From CAVWDI01 sp046259385 (GTDB lineage Bacteria; Chloroflexota; Anaerolineae; Anaerolineales; UBA4823): a stretch of DNA of 25,139 nucleotides. The stretch is from assembly GCA_046259385.1 (NCBI GenBank), contig JBJYWI010000275.1, positions 1-25,139 on the forward strand, written 5' to 3'. The position numbers and the translations under genes are program-made. Shown here piece by piece: positions 1-8,371 of this stretch. Numbering within the stretch: position 1 is the first letter of the stretch; every line of letters starts with the position of its first letter. Below the pieces are notes generated by a model, which did not search any database, was not told the origin of the DNA, and saw only the letters and a program-made list of their open reading frames with translations.

Positions 1-468
1 ATGAATGGGCGGGAAGTTTATCGGTTTGCAACCCGTGTTATGGTTCAATCCACTCATGAGGTTGTTCGAAAAGCTAATCTAAGCCTAGATGATATCGACC
101 TGGTTATCCCCCATCAGGCGAATAAGCGCATAATTGAAACTGCAGCCAGGAATCTTAATATCCCGATGGATCGCTGTGTCTTAAATATTGACCGATTTGG
201 AAACACTTCAACAGCTTCCATTCCCATAGCTACCTGTGAAGCCATCGCTGAAGGAAAATTAAACCCAGGGGATAATGTCGTTTTTGTTGGGTTCGGGGCA
301 GGGCTAACCTGGGGTGCTGCAGTTGTAAGGTGGAGTGGTCCCTTCCCGGGTTTGCGGGTGGTAAGGCCTCCGGCAATCCGGTTTTACGCGAGATTGCGGT
401 CATTTGTTAAGCGGATTCTCAGAAAAATTGACGCAGTTATCTGGGGTTCTTTAGATTCCCGCAGATAG
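1..468 (+). CDS. fabH: Beta-ketoacyl-ACP synthase III, C-terminal part (5' end outside window)
   Basis: FabH condenses acetyl-CoA with malonyl-ACP to start type II fatty acid synthesis in the cytoplasm. The visible 155 residues are the C-terminal half of the thiolase fold. The active-site His lies in IPHQAN (visible residue 38) and the active-site Asn in DRFGNTS (residue 68). The conserved closing motif GFGAGLTWGAAVVRW ends near residue 111. The nucleophilic Cys lies upstream of the window. The ATG at base 1 is an internal methionine of the conserved MNGREV segment, not the start, since the family is about 330 residues long. About 44 residues follow the normal family end, basic and Arg-rich, ending SLDSRR. 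I see no terminator between this stop and the ftsH promoter. Confidence 0.93.
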   Translation: MNGREVYRFATRVMVQSTHEVVRKANLSLDDIDLVIPHQANKRIIETAARNLNIPMDRCVLNIDRFGNTSTASIPIATCEAIAEGKLNPGDNVVFVGFGAGLTWGAAVVRWSGPFPGLRVVRPPAIRFYARLRSFVKRILRKIDAVIWGSLDSRR

Positions 469-649
469 ATATTGTTAATTTATATTTTCTAAAGTTTTGA
501 ACTCCGATTGCTATTATTTTCAGAGAAGTATTCGCCATGGATTTCTAAAGATAAAATGAGAATATTTGGAAAAACCTACATAAAACTGTTAGAAGGTTGT
601 TAGAATTCAGGTTAATAATTAGTTGCTTCTACCTTGCTGGTATTTAGAT

Positions 650-658
650 TGGTATAAT
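650..658 (+). promoter_or_regulatory. Extended -10 promoter for ftsH
   Basis: TGG followed by TATAAT (653-658) is a perfect -10 hexamer with the TGn extension. No good -35 lies 16-18 bases upstream, as expected for an extended -10 promoter. The start of transcription would be near 665, leaving a leader of about 35 bases before the GTG start codon. Confidence 0.6.
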
Positions 659-691
659 TTCTTCTGGATAATGTATATTTTTAATTGATTT

Positions 692-696
692 GGAGG
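692..696 (+). promoter_or_regulatory. Ribosome binding site deciding the ftsH start
   Basis: GGAGG is followed by TTTG and then GTG at 701. A TTG at 698 is in frame but leaves only one base of spacing, so GTG 701 is the better start. Confidence 0.7.
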
Positions 697-700
697 TTTG

Positions 701-2566
701 GTGAATCCAACTCGAAATAGATCATCGATAATATACCTGTTGTTGTTTATCGCTATCATATCGATGGTTGTTTATAATTTTCAACAGTCTTCAACAGCCC
801 AGGAAGCACTTTCAATAAATGAACTTGCGGCTGAAATTCAAGCTGGGAAGATAGAACGGATCGTTGAAGACGATAACCGCTTGCGTGTAATTGATGTAAA
901 TGGGAATGAAAGAACTTCCTATAAAGAAAGCAATTCCACTTTAGTAGAACAATTAAAAGAATTAGGTGTAACAACTGGTCAACTCCAATCTGAGAATAAC
1001 ATCAGGATAGAAATTAAACCACCAAGTGCCTGGTTGGGAATTGCGACCGCTCTTGGTTATATCCTGCCGTTCATAATTCTTGCAGGTGTATTCTGGTTTG
1101 TATTCCGGCAAGCGCAGGGAAGCAATAATGCTGCTCTATCATTCGGAAAATCACGCGCCCGGATGTTCACTGGAGACCAACCGACAGTTACATTCCAAGA
1201 TGTAGCAGGTGTTGAAGAAGCAAAAGAGGATTTGCAGGAAGTGGTCGAATTTTTGCGTGAACCAGAAAAATTTATTGCGATTGGAGCAAGGATCCCCAAA
1301 GGCGTATTGCTTGTAGGACCTCCCGGAACAGGCAAGACTTTATTGGCAAAAGCTGTATCTGGAGAGGCGGGCGTACCATTCTTCTCGATTTCAGGTTCCG
1401 AATTTGTTGAGATGTTTGTTGGTGTAGGCGCCAGCCGTGTGAGAGATCTGTTTGATCAGGCAAAGCGACATTCGCCGTGTATTGTTTTTGTTGATGAAAT
1501 AGATGCAGTCGGACGCCATCGAGGCGCGGGATTGGGAGGCAGCCATGACGAGAGGGAACAAACGCTGAACCAAATGCTCGTTGAGATGGATGGCTTTGAT
1601 ACGGATACAAATGTAATCATCATGGCGGCGACAAACCGCCCCGATATTCTTGACCCAGCACTTCTACGGCCTGGTCGATTTGATAGGCGGGTGGTTCTTG
1701 ACCGACCGGATATGCGGGGAAGGGAGGCAATTTTAAAGGTACACACAAAAGGAAAACCACTTTCCCCTGATGTTGATCTTTCGGTTTTAGCCCGCTCGAC
1801 CCCAGGGTTTGTGGGTGCCGATATCGAAAATCTGGTCAATGAAGCCGCAATCCTTGCTGCCAGACGAAATAAGAAATTGATTGGTCAATCTGAAATGGAA
1901 GAATCCATTGAGCGAGTCATTGCTGGACCTGAAAGGAAAAGCCGTCTTATCAGTGAAGACGAGAAAAAAATTGTTGCATACCACGAGGCAGGTCACGCGG
2001 TGGTAATGAATGCATTGCCTCAGGCTGATCCTGTTCATAAAGTATCGATTATCGCACGAGGCATGGCTGGTGGATATACTCTGGCTTTGCCTGAAGAAGA
2101 CCGGACATTAATGCCTCGTAAGAAGTTGATGGCAGATATGATTGGATTGCTAGGAGGACGTGCTGCGGAAGAATTGGTGTTCGATGATATCACTTCAGGC
2201 GCATCCAATGATCTTGAAAGAGTAACAAAAATGGCTCGTACGATGGTAACCCGACTAGGTATGAGCAGCCAGCTAGGTCCCATGGTATATGGACAGAAAG
2301 AAGAACTGATATTCCTTGGAAGAGAGATATCTGAACAGCGCGATTATTCAGAAGCGATTGCAGAACAAATCGATGCAGAAGTGCGCAGTATAGTTAATGA
2401 ATCCTACGAAAAGGCAAAACAGATATTAAGCGATTACCGGGAAAAACTGGATGCGGTTGCAAAGAGGTTATTGGAAGTGGAAACGATCACTCGAGATGAG
2501 TTTGAGAAAATATTCCCGCCTCCTTTCCCAAAAACAAGCGGCACTCCAGAACCAATGGCTGTATAA
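701..2566 (+). CDS. ftsH: ATP-dependent zinc metalloprotease FtsH
   Basis: FtsH is a membrane-anchored hexameric AAA+ protease that extracts and degrades misfolded membrane proteins and short-lived regulators. Numbered from GTG 701, the protein has 621 residues, usual for the family. It has a transmembrane helix at about 9-27, an extracytoplasmic domain, and a second helix at about 114-135. The AAA domain carries Walker A GPPGTGKT (206-213), Walker B IVFVDEIDA (261-269) and the second region of homology with two arginines in RPGRFDRR. The zinc site is HEAGH (428-432), with the third ligand Asp near 504 in GASNDLERV. All catalytic residues are present. It has its own promoter and terminator, so it is probably monocistronic. 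Confidence 0.97.
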   Translation: MNPTRNRSSIIYLLLFIAIISMVVYNFQQSSTAQEALSINELAAEIQAGKIERIVEDDNRLRVIDVNGNERTSYKESNSTLVEQLKELGVTTGQLQSENNIRIEIKPPSAWLGIATALGYILPFIILAGVFWFVFRQAQGSNNAALSFGKSRARMFTGDQPTVTFQDVAGVEEAKEDLQEVVEFLREPEKFIAIGARIPKGVLLVGPPGTGKTLLAKAVSGEAGVPFFSISGSEFVEMFVGVGASRVRDLFDQAKRHSPCIVFVDEIDAVGRHRGAGLGGSHDEREQTLNQMLVEMDGFDTDTNVIIMAATNRPDILDPALLRPGRFDRRVVLDRPDMRGREAILKVHTKGKPLSPDVDLSVLARSTPGFVGADIENLVNEAAILAARRNKKLIGQSEMEESIERVIAGPERKSRLISEDEKKIVAYHEAGHAVVMNALPQADPVHKVSIIARGMAGGYTLALPEEDRTLMPRKKLMADMIGLLGGRAAEELVFDDITSGASNDLERVTKMARTMVTRLGMSSQLGPMVYGQKEELIFLGREISEQRDYSEAIAEQIDAEVRSIVNESYEKAKQILSDYREKLDAVAKRLLEVETITRDEFEKIFPPPFPKTSGTPEPMAV

Positions 2567-2594
2567 GAAAAAATCAAACTGGATTTGAAAATTG

Positions 2595-2626
2595 GCGTGA
2601 AACGAACATAACCGTTTCACGCTTTT
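2595..2626 (+). terminator. Rho-independent terminator after ftsH
   Basis: A perfect 10-bp stem, GCGTGAAACG (2595-2604) pairing with CGTTTCACGC (2613-2622), has an 8-base loop and is followed by TTTTGTTT. It starts 29 bases past the ftsH stop. Confidence 0.9.
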
Positions 2627-2649
2627 GTTTATTAGAATATGTGGAACCT

Positions 2650-2655
2650 GGAGGA
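2650..2655 (+). promoter_or_regulatory. Ribosome binding site deciding the ygfZ start
   Basis: GGAGGA sits six bases before ATG 2662. An in-frame GTG at 2641 lies upstream of this site and would place it inside the coding region, so ATG 2662 is preferred. Confidence 0.8.
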
Positions 2656-2661
2656 CAGCGA

Positions 2662-3639
2662 ATGAATCCAATTTCTAATTATTATATATTTGAGAATCCA
2701 GGCTGTTTGCTATTAATGGGAGAAGATTGCATTGATTTCATGCAGAGACAGACGACAAATGACATTACAAAATTACAGGATAGTGAGGTTCTATTCACTG
2801 TCTTAACAACAGCAAATGCAAGAATTATTGATTTACTGACTTTACTTCCGGAATTGGAGCATAGCTCAAAACCTGATTCAAAATTCAAAGGCATCCTAAT
2901 TCTCACATTGTCAGGATACGGTGAAAAAACTCTAAATTATCTTAAAAACCGTATCTTTATTATGGATAAAGTCAGCATTCTGGATAAAAGTAATGATTAT
3001 CTACAAATTGAGCTTATTGGAAACAGCGTGGGAAGTATTTTAAAGTCTTTGGGTTTTGGCAATGTACCAGCACCAGGACGCGTTGAAGTTACTGCAATTG
3101 ACAAAAAAATTATTCATGCAATTGGGAGCGCAGATAAATTAATTTTTAATTGCCGGTTGGTTTTTCCAATCGAACTTCAGTATGACGTGAATAAAGTTAT
3201 TAATGATTCGGGGTCTATAAAATTGGGTTTAGATGATTACAACTTGATGAGGATAGAAGCAGGTTTCCCGGCTGAGACAAGAGAATTGACAGAGGAATAT
3301 ACTCCATTGGAAGTCAACCTAGAGGATTTAATCTCTACCACAAAAGGCTGCTATACAGGACAAGAAGTTGTCGCGCGGCAGATAAATTATGATAAAGTGA
3401 CAAAGCTTTTATGTGGTTTAAGATTGGATAAACTAGCGAATACTTCTGACCGTATCTGGTTAGATGGGAAGTCAATTGGGGTGGTTACTTCGGTTGCAGA
3501 TTCTCCCAGGTATGGATATATAGCTCTTGCTGTCGTGCGGAAACCTTATAATAAATCAGGTACGGAAGTTTTTGTTGGAAACGATTATAGTAAATCTATA
3601 AAGGCGTTATGTAGCGACTTGCCTTTCCGGATTGATTAA
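2662..3639 (+). CDS. ygfZ: YgfZ/GcvT-like folate-binding protein (iron-sulfur protein maintenance)
   Basis: The protein has 325 residues from ATG 2662. It has the hallmark YgfZ motif KGCYTGQEVVAR, with the conserved Cys at residue 230, near the end of a GcvT-like fold. The N-terminal part shows the family pattern F-x-QRQTTND. E. coli YgfZ binds tetrahydrofolate and supports the activity or repair of certain Fe-S enzymes such as the tRNA-modifying enzyme MiaB. It is not part of the glycine cleavage system, and no gcvH/gcvP neighbours are present. The gene lies just after the ftsH terminator with a strong ribosome binding site but no obvious separate promoter in the short gap. It converges on the operon at 3679-8371 with 39 bases between stops. 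Confidence 0.88.
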   Translation: MNPISNYYIFENPGCLLLMGEDCIDFMQRQTTNDITKLQDSEVLFTVLTTANARIIDLLTLLPELEHSSKPDSKFKGILILTLSGYGEKTLNYLKNRIFIMDKVSILDKSNDYLQIELIGNSVGSILKSLGFGNVPAPGRVEVTAIDKKIIHAIGSADKLIFNCRLVFPIELQYDVNKVINDSGSIKLGLDDYNLMRIEAGFPAETRELTEEYTPLEVNLEDLISTTKGCYTGQEVVARQINYDKVTKLLCGLRLDKLANTSDRIWLDGKSIGVVTSVADSPRYGYIALAVVRKPYNKSGTEVFVGNDYSKSIKALCSDLPFRID

Positions 3640-3678
3640 ATAAATCAATTACTGCAGTGTTAAATCACAAATCTGAGG

Positions 3679-4317
3679 TTATGCTCCTAACAGAATCGCA
3701 CGCGCAGGCGCTCCATCTGATCCTTTAATCTTTAATGGCAGGCAGAATAGGGAATAGCGCCCCTGAGGGACATTGTGTAAGTTTAATCCCTCGACAATGA
3801 CCACACCAGCGGATAATAACTCTTTATGGGTGGGGATTGTATTCGTGAAAGGAGCAACCGACAGGTGATCTACCCCAACCAGCTTAATGCCTCTGCTAAT
3901 AATAAATTTTGCTCCATCTTCACTGATTGCAACAAAATCCTTATTAAAAATTTTTTCATCATGGGCCCAGGATTTTGAATTTCTTGTTTTTATCAAAAGG
4001 CGTCGAATTCGGGCTGGAATCTCGGATTTTTCTAAAACGGAAGCTGTAATTAGATCAATTTCCTCATCGAGACAGAGCACATAAGCCCGCCCATGAAGAA
4101 TTTCCAGTGGTAATTTTTCAACAGTTGGGGAATCTCCACCCAAAAAATGATACGGCGCATCCACATGTGTACCCACATGGGCGCTCATATTTAATTGAGT
4201 GACGTTAGCGTCTGCACCCTCTTCAATTTTCTCTACCCTACTTATTTTTATGGGTGGATCACCTGGCCATGTTGGCAGATCGGGAGATATTGTCAACGAT
4301 ATATCATAGATTTTCAT
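3679..4317 (-). CDS. Cyclase family metal-dependent hydrolase (KynB/arylformamidase-like)
   Basis: The 212 residues match the cyclase/kynurenine formamidase family in length and motifs. The metal-site signature HVGTHVDAPYHF spans residues 47-58, giving predicted ligands H47, H51 and D53 and a catalytic H57. The C-terminal signature holds VEGLNLHNVPQGRY and then DGAPARAILL. Characterised members hydrolyse N-formylkynurenine, isatin or related amides and lactams. No other tryptophan-degradation gene is nearby. It is the last gene of the minus-strand operon, 69 bases after the NSAR-like gene, so its substrate may be an N-acyl amino acid made by its neighbours. That is inference. No clear Shine-Dalgarno precedes ATG 4317. 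Confidence 0.85.
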   Translation of the reverse strand: MKIYDISLTISPDLPTWPGDPPIKISRVEKIEEGADANVTQLNMSAHVGTHVDAPYHFLGGDSPTVEKLPLEILHGRAYVLCLDEEIDLITASVLEKSEIPARIRRLLIKTRNSKSWAHDEKIFNKDFVAISEDGAKFIISRGIKLVGVDHLSVAPFTNTIPTHKELLSAGVVIVEGLNLHNVPQGRYSLFCLPLKIKGSDGAPARAILLGA

Positions 4318-4386
4318 AGGATTCTGTCAAATAATAATTTTTGAATAAAATGATACACGACATTAAAAGCATATAGAATAATTCGA

Positions 4387-5493
4387 TCAGTCAATTGTAA
4401 TTTTTGATAGATTGTATTGGTAAACTGCCTTGAGATCGATGTTTATTCCCAATCCCGGTCCTGTTGGCACATCAATGGTGCTGTCGGGATTGAGTGTGAA
4501 CACTTGGCTGGTAATATCTTTCCGGTAATATCTATCTGTCGCCGAAATATCTCCAGGAAGAGTGAAACCGGGAAGCGTTGCTAAAGCCAGATTCGCGGCT
4601 CGTCCCACACCAGTTTCAAGCATTCCTCCACACCAAACCGGTACATCTAGAGAATAGCCTATATTATGAACCTCAATTGCCTGGCTGAGTCCACCTAACC
4701 GTCCAGCTTTAATGTTTATCACCCGGCATGCTTCCAATTCTAACGCCTGACGTGCATGTCTTGGGGATACAATACTCTCGTCGAGACAAATAGGGGTTTT
4801 TAACCTGACCTGCAACTTTTTATGGTCCCACAAGTCATCCTCAGCAAGAGGTTGTTCAATAAGTATCAAACCAAATCGATCGATTTTTTCAAATACTTCT
4901 GAGGTCTCCAGGGTATATGCCGAATTTGCATCTACCTGTAATGGTAGATCTGGAAACTCAGATTTTAATGCCTTGATTTCTGTAATATCCCGCCCTGGCT
5001 TTATCTTTATTTTTATCCTTCCATATCCTTCAGAGAGATACAAAGTAACTTTGTCAATTAATTCTTTTGGAGATTCTTGAATACCTACCGAAACGCCTAC
5101 AGGCACTCTCTCACGATCTCCACCGATAAGTTGCTTTAAAGAAGCGTTCTCCATCTTTCCTTTTATATCCCAGAATAGCATTTCTAGACTGGCTTTTGCC
5201 ATTGGGTGTCCCCTGACGAATATCATTAGAGACTGTAATTCCTGTGCACTTATTATGTTCTTGGAAAGTACCGCCGGAATTAAGAAATCACGAAGTATAT
5301 GCAATGCGGTTAAGGAGGTTTCATAGGAATACCCCGGGTCACGGTCTGCGACACATTCACCATAACCAATCACACCATTGCTATACCCTTCTAGCAATAA
5401 ACAATCACGAGTTTTTATACGTCCAAAAGAAGTTTCAAATGGATTCTGCAACGGCATTCTTAGGTGGTAAATATTAATTTTTTCAATTTTCAT
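4387..5493 (-). CDS. N-succinylamino acid racemase / o-succinylbenzoate synthase family (enolase superfamily)
   Basis: The 368-residue protein of the muconate-lactonizing subgroup carries all catalytic residues. The KxK pair and loop are in RIKIKIKPG (K161, K163). Metal ligands are D188 (QVDAN), E213 (LIEQP) and D238 (CLDES), and the opposite-face lysine is K262 (NIKAGRLGG). These fall one position before those I recall for the Amycolatopsis NSAR/OSBS enzyme. The second-shell Arg three residues after that Lys (R265) is also kept; it is associated with racemase activity. The family both dehydrates SHCHC to o-succinylbenzoate (menaquinone pathway) and racemises N-acylamino acids. No men genes are visible, and the start overlaps the GNAT gene stop as ATGA, which favours racemase. 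MenC activity cannot be excluded. Confidence 0.87.
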   Translation of the reverse strand: MKIEKINIYHLRMPLQNPFETSFGRIKTRDCLLLEGYSNGVIGYGECVADRDPGYSYETSLTALHILRDFLIPAVLSKNIISAQELQSLMIFVRGHPMAKASLEMLFWDIKGKMENASLKQLIGGDRERVPVGVSVGIQESPKELIDKVTLYLSEGYGRIKIKIKPGRDITEIKALKSEFPDLPLQVDANSAYTLETSEVFEKIDRFGLILIEQPLAEDDLWDHKKLQVRLKTPICLDESIVSPRHARQALELEACRVINIKAGRLGGLSQAIEVHNIGYSLDVPVWCGGMLETGVGRAANLALATLPGFTLPGDISATDRYYRKDITSQVFTLNPDSTIDVPTGPGLGINIDLKAVYQYNLSKITID

Positions 5494-6464
5494 AACGTAC
5501 TTTTCCCAAAACTTAAAACATAAAAACTTCGAGCATTTTCTCCTGATATATGGACAAAGTCGGTAATCAAATACTCCTGTTCGAAGTAGAATTCAAAGAG
5601 GTTACGGGTCAATAACCGCCAGCTTCTTGCTGAAGAGATGTCCTTGGCTTTTAATTCTAAAAAATCTGATGGAATTTCAATTAAAACAATAGGGGGTTTT
5701 CCTCTGGAATCAAGAAACCCATCAGTCATATTCTGTATCTGATCAAATTCAGTTAGCGGAATTCCTGCTTGATTCTGGAAGGTTGGATTAATAATTTCAG
5801 TTCCACTAGCCAGGTAATGAGCCAGGTCTAATTTTCGGCGAGCATTTTTACTCAGCCGCTGCTTTACCCGCGCAGAATTCGTCCACCAGTCAACTTGAAA
5901 GCGGTCAGTAGGTAGACCTATATTGAGACCATCATGTAGATCTCCGTATACATTTCTTAGATACGTATTGCATACTGCGCCTAGTTTCGATATGTTTAGG
6001 TGTCCATTTCGACTTAGTAAAGGATCATAAGTCCAGGTTATCCGGTCTATCTCCTGATGTCGAACCATCTGCCATTGGGCTCGTTTTAATGCGAATCCCA
6101 GACCTTTACTTCTATGCTCTGGATGCACCCCCATCTGGTGAGAGGTATGTTTTAATCTTGGACCATCAGGAGTAGGATATATCCCCGGGAAACCATACAC
6201 AAATCCAACCAGAGGAAAATCTGAGGGAATGTTATGTTCAATTTCTGGTTTGTTTTCTGTGTCTGAAATTTTATGATGGCTGATGTCAAAAGCTCCAATT
6301 ACGATTCCCCCGTTGTGCGCGATTGTGATAAGCATGTGGGCTGGAACAATTTCGGTTTCGTTTCCAGGCCAAACTATACGTTGTAAGTCTTCGATTGCAT
6401 GTATGTGCTCAGGTTTTTCCAATATCTGGAGTCGATATATATCTCCTAAAGACCAGTTATTCAT
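5490..6464 (-). CDS. GNAT-superfamily N-acyltransferase (COG3375-like)
   Basis: The 324-residue protein has a GNAT core near its middle. The acyl-CoA pyrophosphate loop is in MGVHPEHRSKGLG followed by ALKRAQW, and then ITWTYDPLLSRN, typical of the COG3375 predicted acetyltransferases. The N terminus has a conserved IVWPG segment. The C-terminal half, from about residue 190, is less conserved. ATG 6464 is supported by GAGG five bases upstream. Its stop overlaps the start of the NSAR-like gene by four bases, implying translational coupling. In the Geobacillus NSAR pathway a GNAT enzyme succinylates D-amino acids before racemisation; this gene is well placed for that role. The acyl donor and acceptor cannot be read from sequence. 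Confidence 0.82.
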   Translation of the reverse strand: MNNWSLGDIYRLQILEKPEHIHAIEDLQRIVWPGNETEIVPAHMLITIAHNGGIVIGAFDISHHKISDTENKPEIEHNIPSDFPLVGFVYGFPGIYPTPDGPRLKHTSHQMGVHPEHRSKGLGFALKRAQWQMVRHQEIDRITWTYDPLLSRNGHLNISKLGAVCNTYLRNVYGDLHDGLNIGLPTDRFQVDWWTNSARVKQRLSKNARRKLDLAHYLASGTEIINPTFQNQAGIPLTEFDQIQNMTDGFLDSRGKPPIVLIEIPSDFLELKAKDISSARSWRLLTRNLFEFYFEQEYLITDFVHISGENARSFYVLSFGKSTL

Positions 6465-6494
6465 ATATGCCTCGATTGATTGAAATTTTTAGGT

Positions 6495-7433
6495 TTATCC
6501 TCTCCGGGTTAGCATATTCCGCCATATCGTTAGACCTTCAATACCTTCACTGAGGTATTCAATTCGGTGAGGAAAACGGGATGGTAAAAGATTGAAAACT
6601 CTTGGAAGGGTATCCAGTGAACACGTCCGGTTTGCAGCAAGGTAATCCAGCCAGTAAACAGAGATCGGGGGGTTTGGGAAAATCGATTCGATGAACACAG
6701 TTAATGTTCTTAAATACGGCGGTCTGATATTTACTGTCCGGCGTTTCTTGTTAATTGTTTTCATAATTAACTCAGAGATCTGGTTGAAAGTGAGATATTC
6801 TGGGCCACCTATTTCTAAAGTCCTGTTGACGATATCTTCGTTGTCCAGTGACCATGTAAGGCATGTCGCTAAATCCTCTACCCACAAAGGTTGGAGAAGG
6901 GTTGTTCCATCGCCGGGAATGATAAAGAAATAAGGTGATGTATTAATTATCTGAGCCAATCCAGTTGTAAACCCATCATTTCGCCCAAAAACGATCGCTG
7001 AACGAATGATTGTGTAATTTATACCACTTCGTCTAACAAATTCTTCTGCAATTCCTTTTGCTTTCAATACTGGATAAGCAGAGGCACGATCAGCGCCGAT
7101 ATGGCTGATATAGAATAGGTGCTGGACTCCTGCATCCTTGGCTGCTTGAATTACAGATCGTGTACCTTGAATATCAATTTCCATTAGACTTGCCTGGGTA
7201 CCTCTCCATTCGCCGCTTGCAAGGTGGAAAATAGTATCAATATCTACCATTGCTGCGCGGAGTCCTCTATCATCCTGTAAACTACTTACTGCAGCATCGA
7301 TAGGTACCCCCTTTGGTAGGGATGGTGATTTTATGGAGGGACGGATAAGGGTCCTGACGTGATGATTATCCTCGGCAAGATGCCTGATCAATACTTTTCC
7401 AATAAAACCCGTTCCGCCGGTAACCAATATCAT
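6495..7433 (-). CDS. NAD(P)-dependent atypical SDR / epimerase-like protein
   Basis: The 312-residue Rossmann protein has the nucleotide-binding motif TGGTGFIG at residues 5-12 and a DTIFHLAS segment. The usual YxxxK of extended SDRs is not evident where expected; the segment after YISHIGADRASAYP reads VLKAKGIAEEF, so a Y-x3-K match is possible there but off the classical pattern. Later segments LEIGGPEYLTF and NQISELI resemble NDUFA9-like and COG0702 atypical SDRs. Function could be a sugar-nucleotide epimerase or reductase, or a non-catalytic NAD(P)-binding protein. It lies 86 bases after the ABC ATPase gene and 30 bases before the GNAT gene on the same strand, so it is probably cotranscribed. 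Confidence 0.78.
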   Translation of the reverse strand: MILVTGGTGFIGKVLIRHLAEDNHHVRTLIRPSIKSPSLPKGVPIDAAVSSLQDDRGLRAAMVDIDTIFHLASGEWRGTQASLMEIDIQGTRSVIQAAKDAGVQHLFYISHIGADRASAYPVLKAKGIAEEFVRRSGINYTIIRSAIVFGRNDGFTTGLAQIINTSPYFFIIPGDGTTLLQPLWVEDLATCLTWSLDNEDIVNRTLEIGGPEYLTFNQISELIMKTINKKRRTVNIRPPYLRTLTVFIESIFPNPPISVYWLDYLAANRTCSLDTLPRVFNLLPSRFPHRIEYLSEGIEGLTIWRNMLTRRG

Positions 7434-7519
7434 TCAATTAATTTTGTGGAAATATTGAACCAAATCAGCGTTTTGATCTGAATAAACCTAGCAGCATCGA
7501 TGAACATCAGAATGATCAT

Positions 7520-8371
7520 TCAATCATCCTGATTCACATTTTGAAACAAATTTTGCAGTGTCTCAACTTGATTTTGTTGAATGCCGAGAGATTTAAGTTC
7601 GGATAACTCTCCTGATATTATTCGTCGACCGAGCCCCGAATGGCGCCATATTCTGAGATCCTCTTCGATCGGGGTGCCAATTTTATCTTCTCGGATTATA
7701 TTTCCGTCCCCCATAACAATAACTCTGTTTGTCTGTCTTGCAACGTTAAGATCGTGAGTTACCACGATGAAAGTAGTACCTTGCGAATGGTTCAAATCCT
7801 GTAGCAGCTGCATTAATTCCATTCCAGCTGTGGTATCCAGGTTTCCAGTGGGTTCATCTGCAAGGACGAGAGGTGGTTTGTTTGCCAGGGCTCTTGCCAC
7901 CGCTACACGTTGTCTCTGACCGCCTGACAGCTGGTTAGGAAGGTGTTCCATCCGGTCAGATAGACCAACGAGAGTCAGTAATTCCTCGCTTCTTGCCTTG
8001 CGGTTTCGTCGTCTGGATAAACCTACCATTGGGATTTCAACATTTTCTTTTGCAGTTAAAGTTGGTATTAGATTATGTAGTTGAAAAACAAATCCGACCT
8101 TTCTGGCTCTGAAGTCATCTATTTTCCTGATTTTTGACAGATCTTCTCCATCAATCAGCACTTTTCCGCTGGTTGGTTTATCAAGCGCTCCAATCATATT
8201 CAACAGAGTTGATTTTCCTGATCCACTCGGACCCATAACTGTTACGAACTCGCCGGGTTTGACTGTAAAATTAATCCCATCAAGAGCGCGAATTTCTTCA
8301 CCATCCCCATAGATTCGGGTTAATTCGCGTGTCTCAACTAAAAATTTATATTGAGGGGAATCGTTAGCCAC
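7520..8371 (-). CDS. ABC transporter ATP-binding protein (LolD/MacB type)
   Basis: The 283-residue ATPase has Walker A GPSGSGKS (47-54), the Q-loop Gln at 97, signature LSGGQ (148-152), Walker B LVLADE (168-173) followed by PTGNLD, and the switch His in VVTHD (206). This arrangement is typical of the MacB/LolD/FtsE group, which works with FtsX-like permeases in lipoprotein export, peptide efflux or cell-wall control. About 50 extra residues follow the normal end (IWRHSGLGRRII and a Gln/Asn-rich tail). No permease gene lies in the window. The start is GTG 8371 with no visible Shine-Dalgarno; an in-frame stop shortly upstream rules out a longer protein. It is the first gene of the minus-strand operon. 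Confidence 0.9.
   Translation of the reverse strand: MANDSPQYKFLVETRELTRIYGDGEEIRALDGINFTVKPGEFVTVMGPSGSGKSTLLNMIGALDKPTSGKVLIDGEDLSKIRKIDDFRARKVGFVFQLHNLIPTLTAKENVEIPMVGLSRRRNRKARSEELLTLVGLSDRMEHLPNQLSGGQRQRVAVARALANKPPLVLADEPTGNLDTTAGMELMQLLQDLNHSQGTTFIVVTHDLNVARQTNRVIVMGDGNIIREDKIGTPIEEDLRIWRHSGLGRRIISGELSELKSLGIQQNQVETLQNLFQNVNQDD

Noticed and set aside
1..3. ATG at base 1 as the fabH start
   Set aside because: It is an internal Met of a conserved FabH segment; about half the protein lies before the window.
3631..3649. Hairpin ATTGATT/AATCAAT as a terminator between ygfZ and the convergent operon
   Set aside because: The stem is only seven weak, nearly all A-T pairs, overlaps the ygfZ stop and has no T tract.
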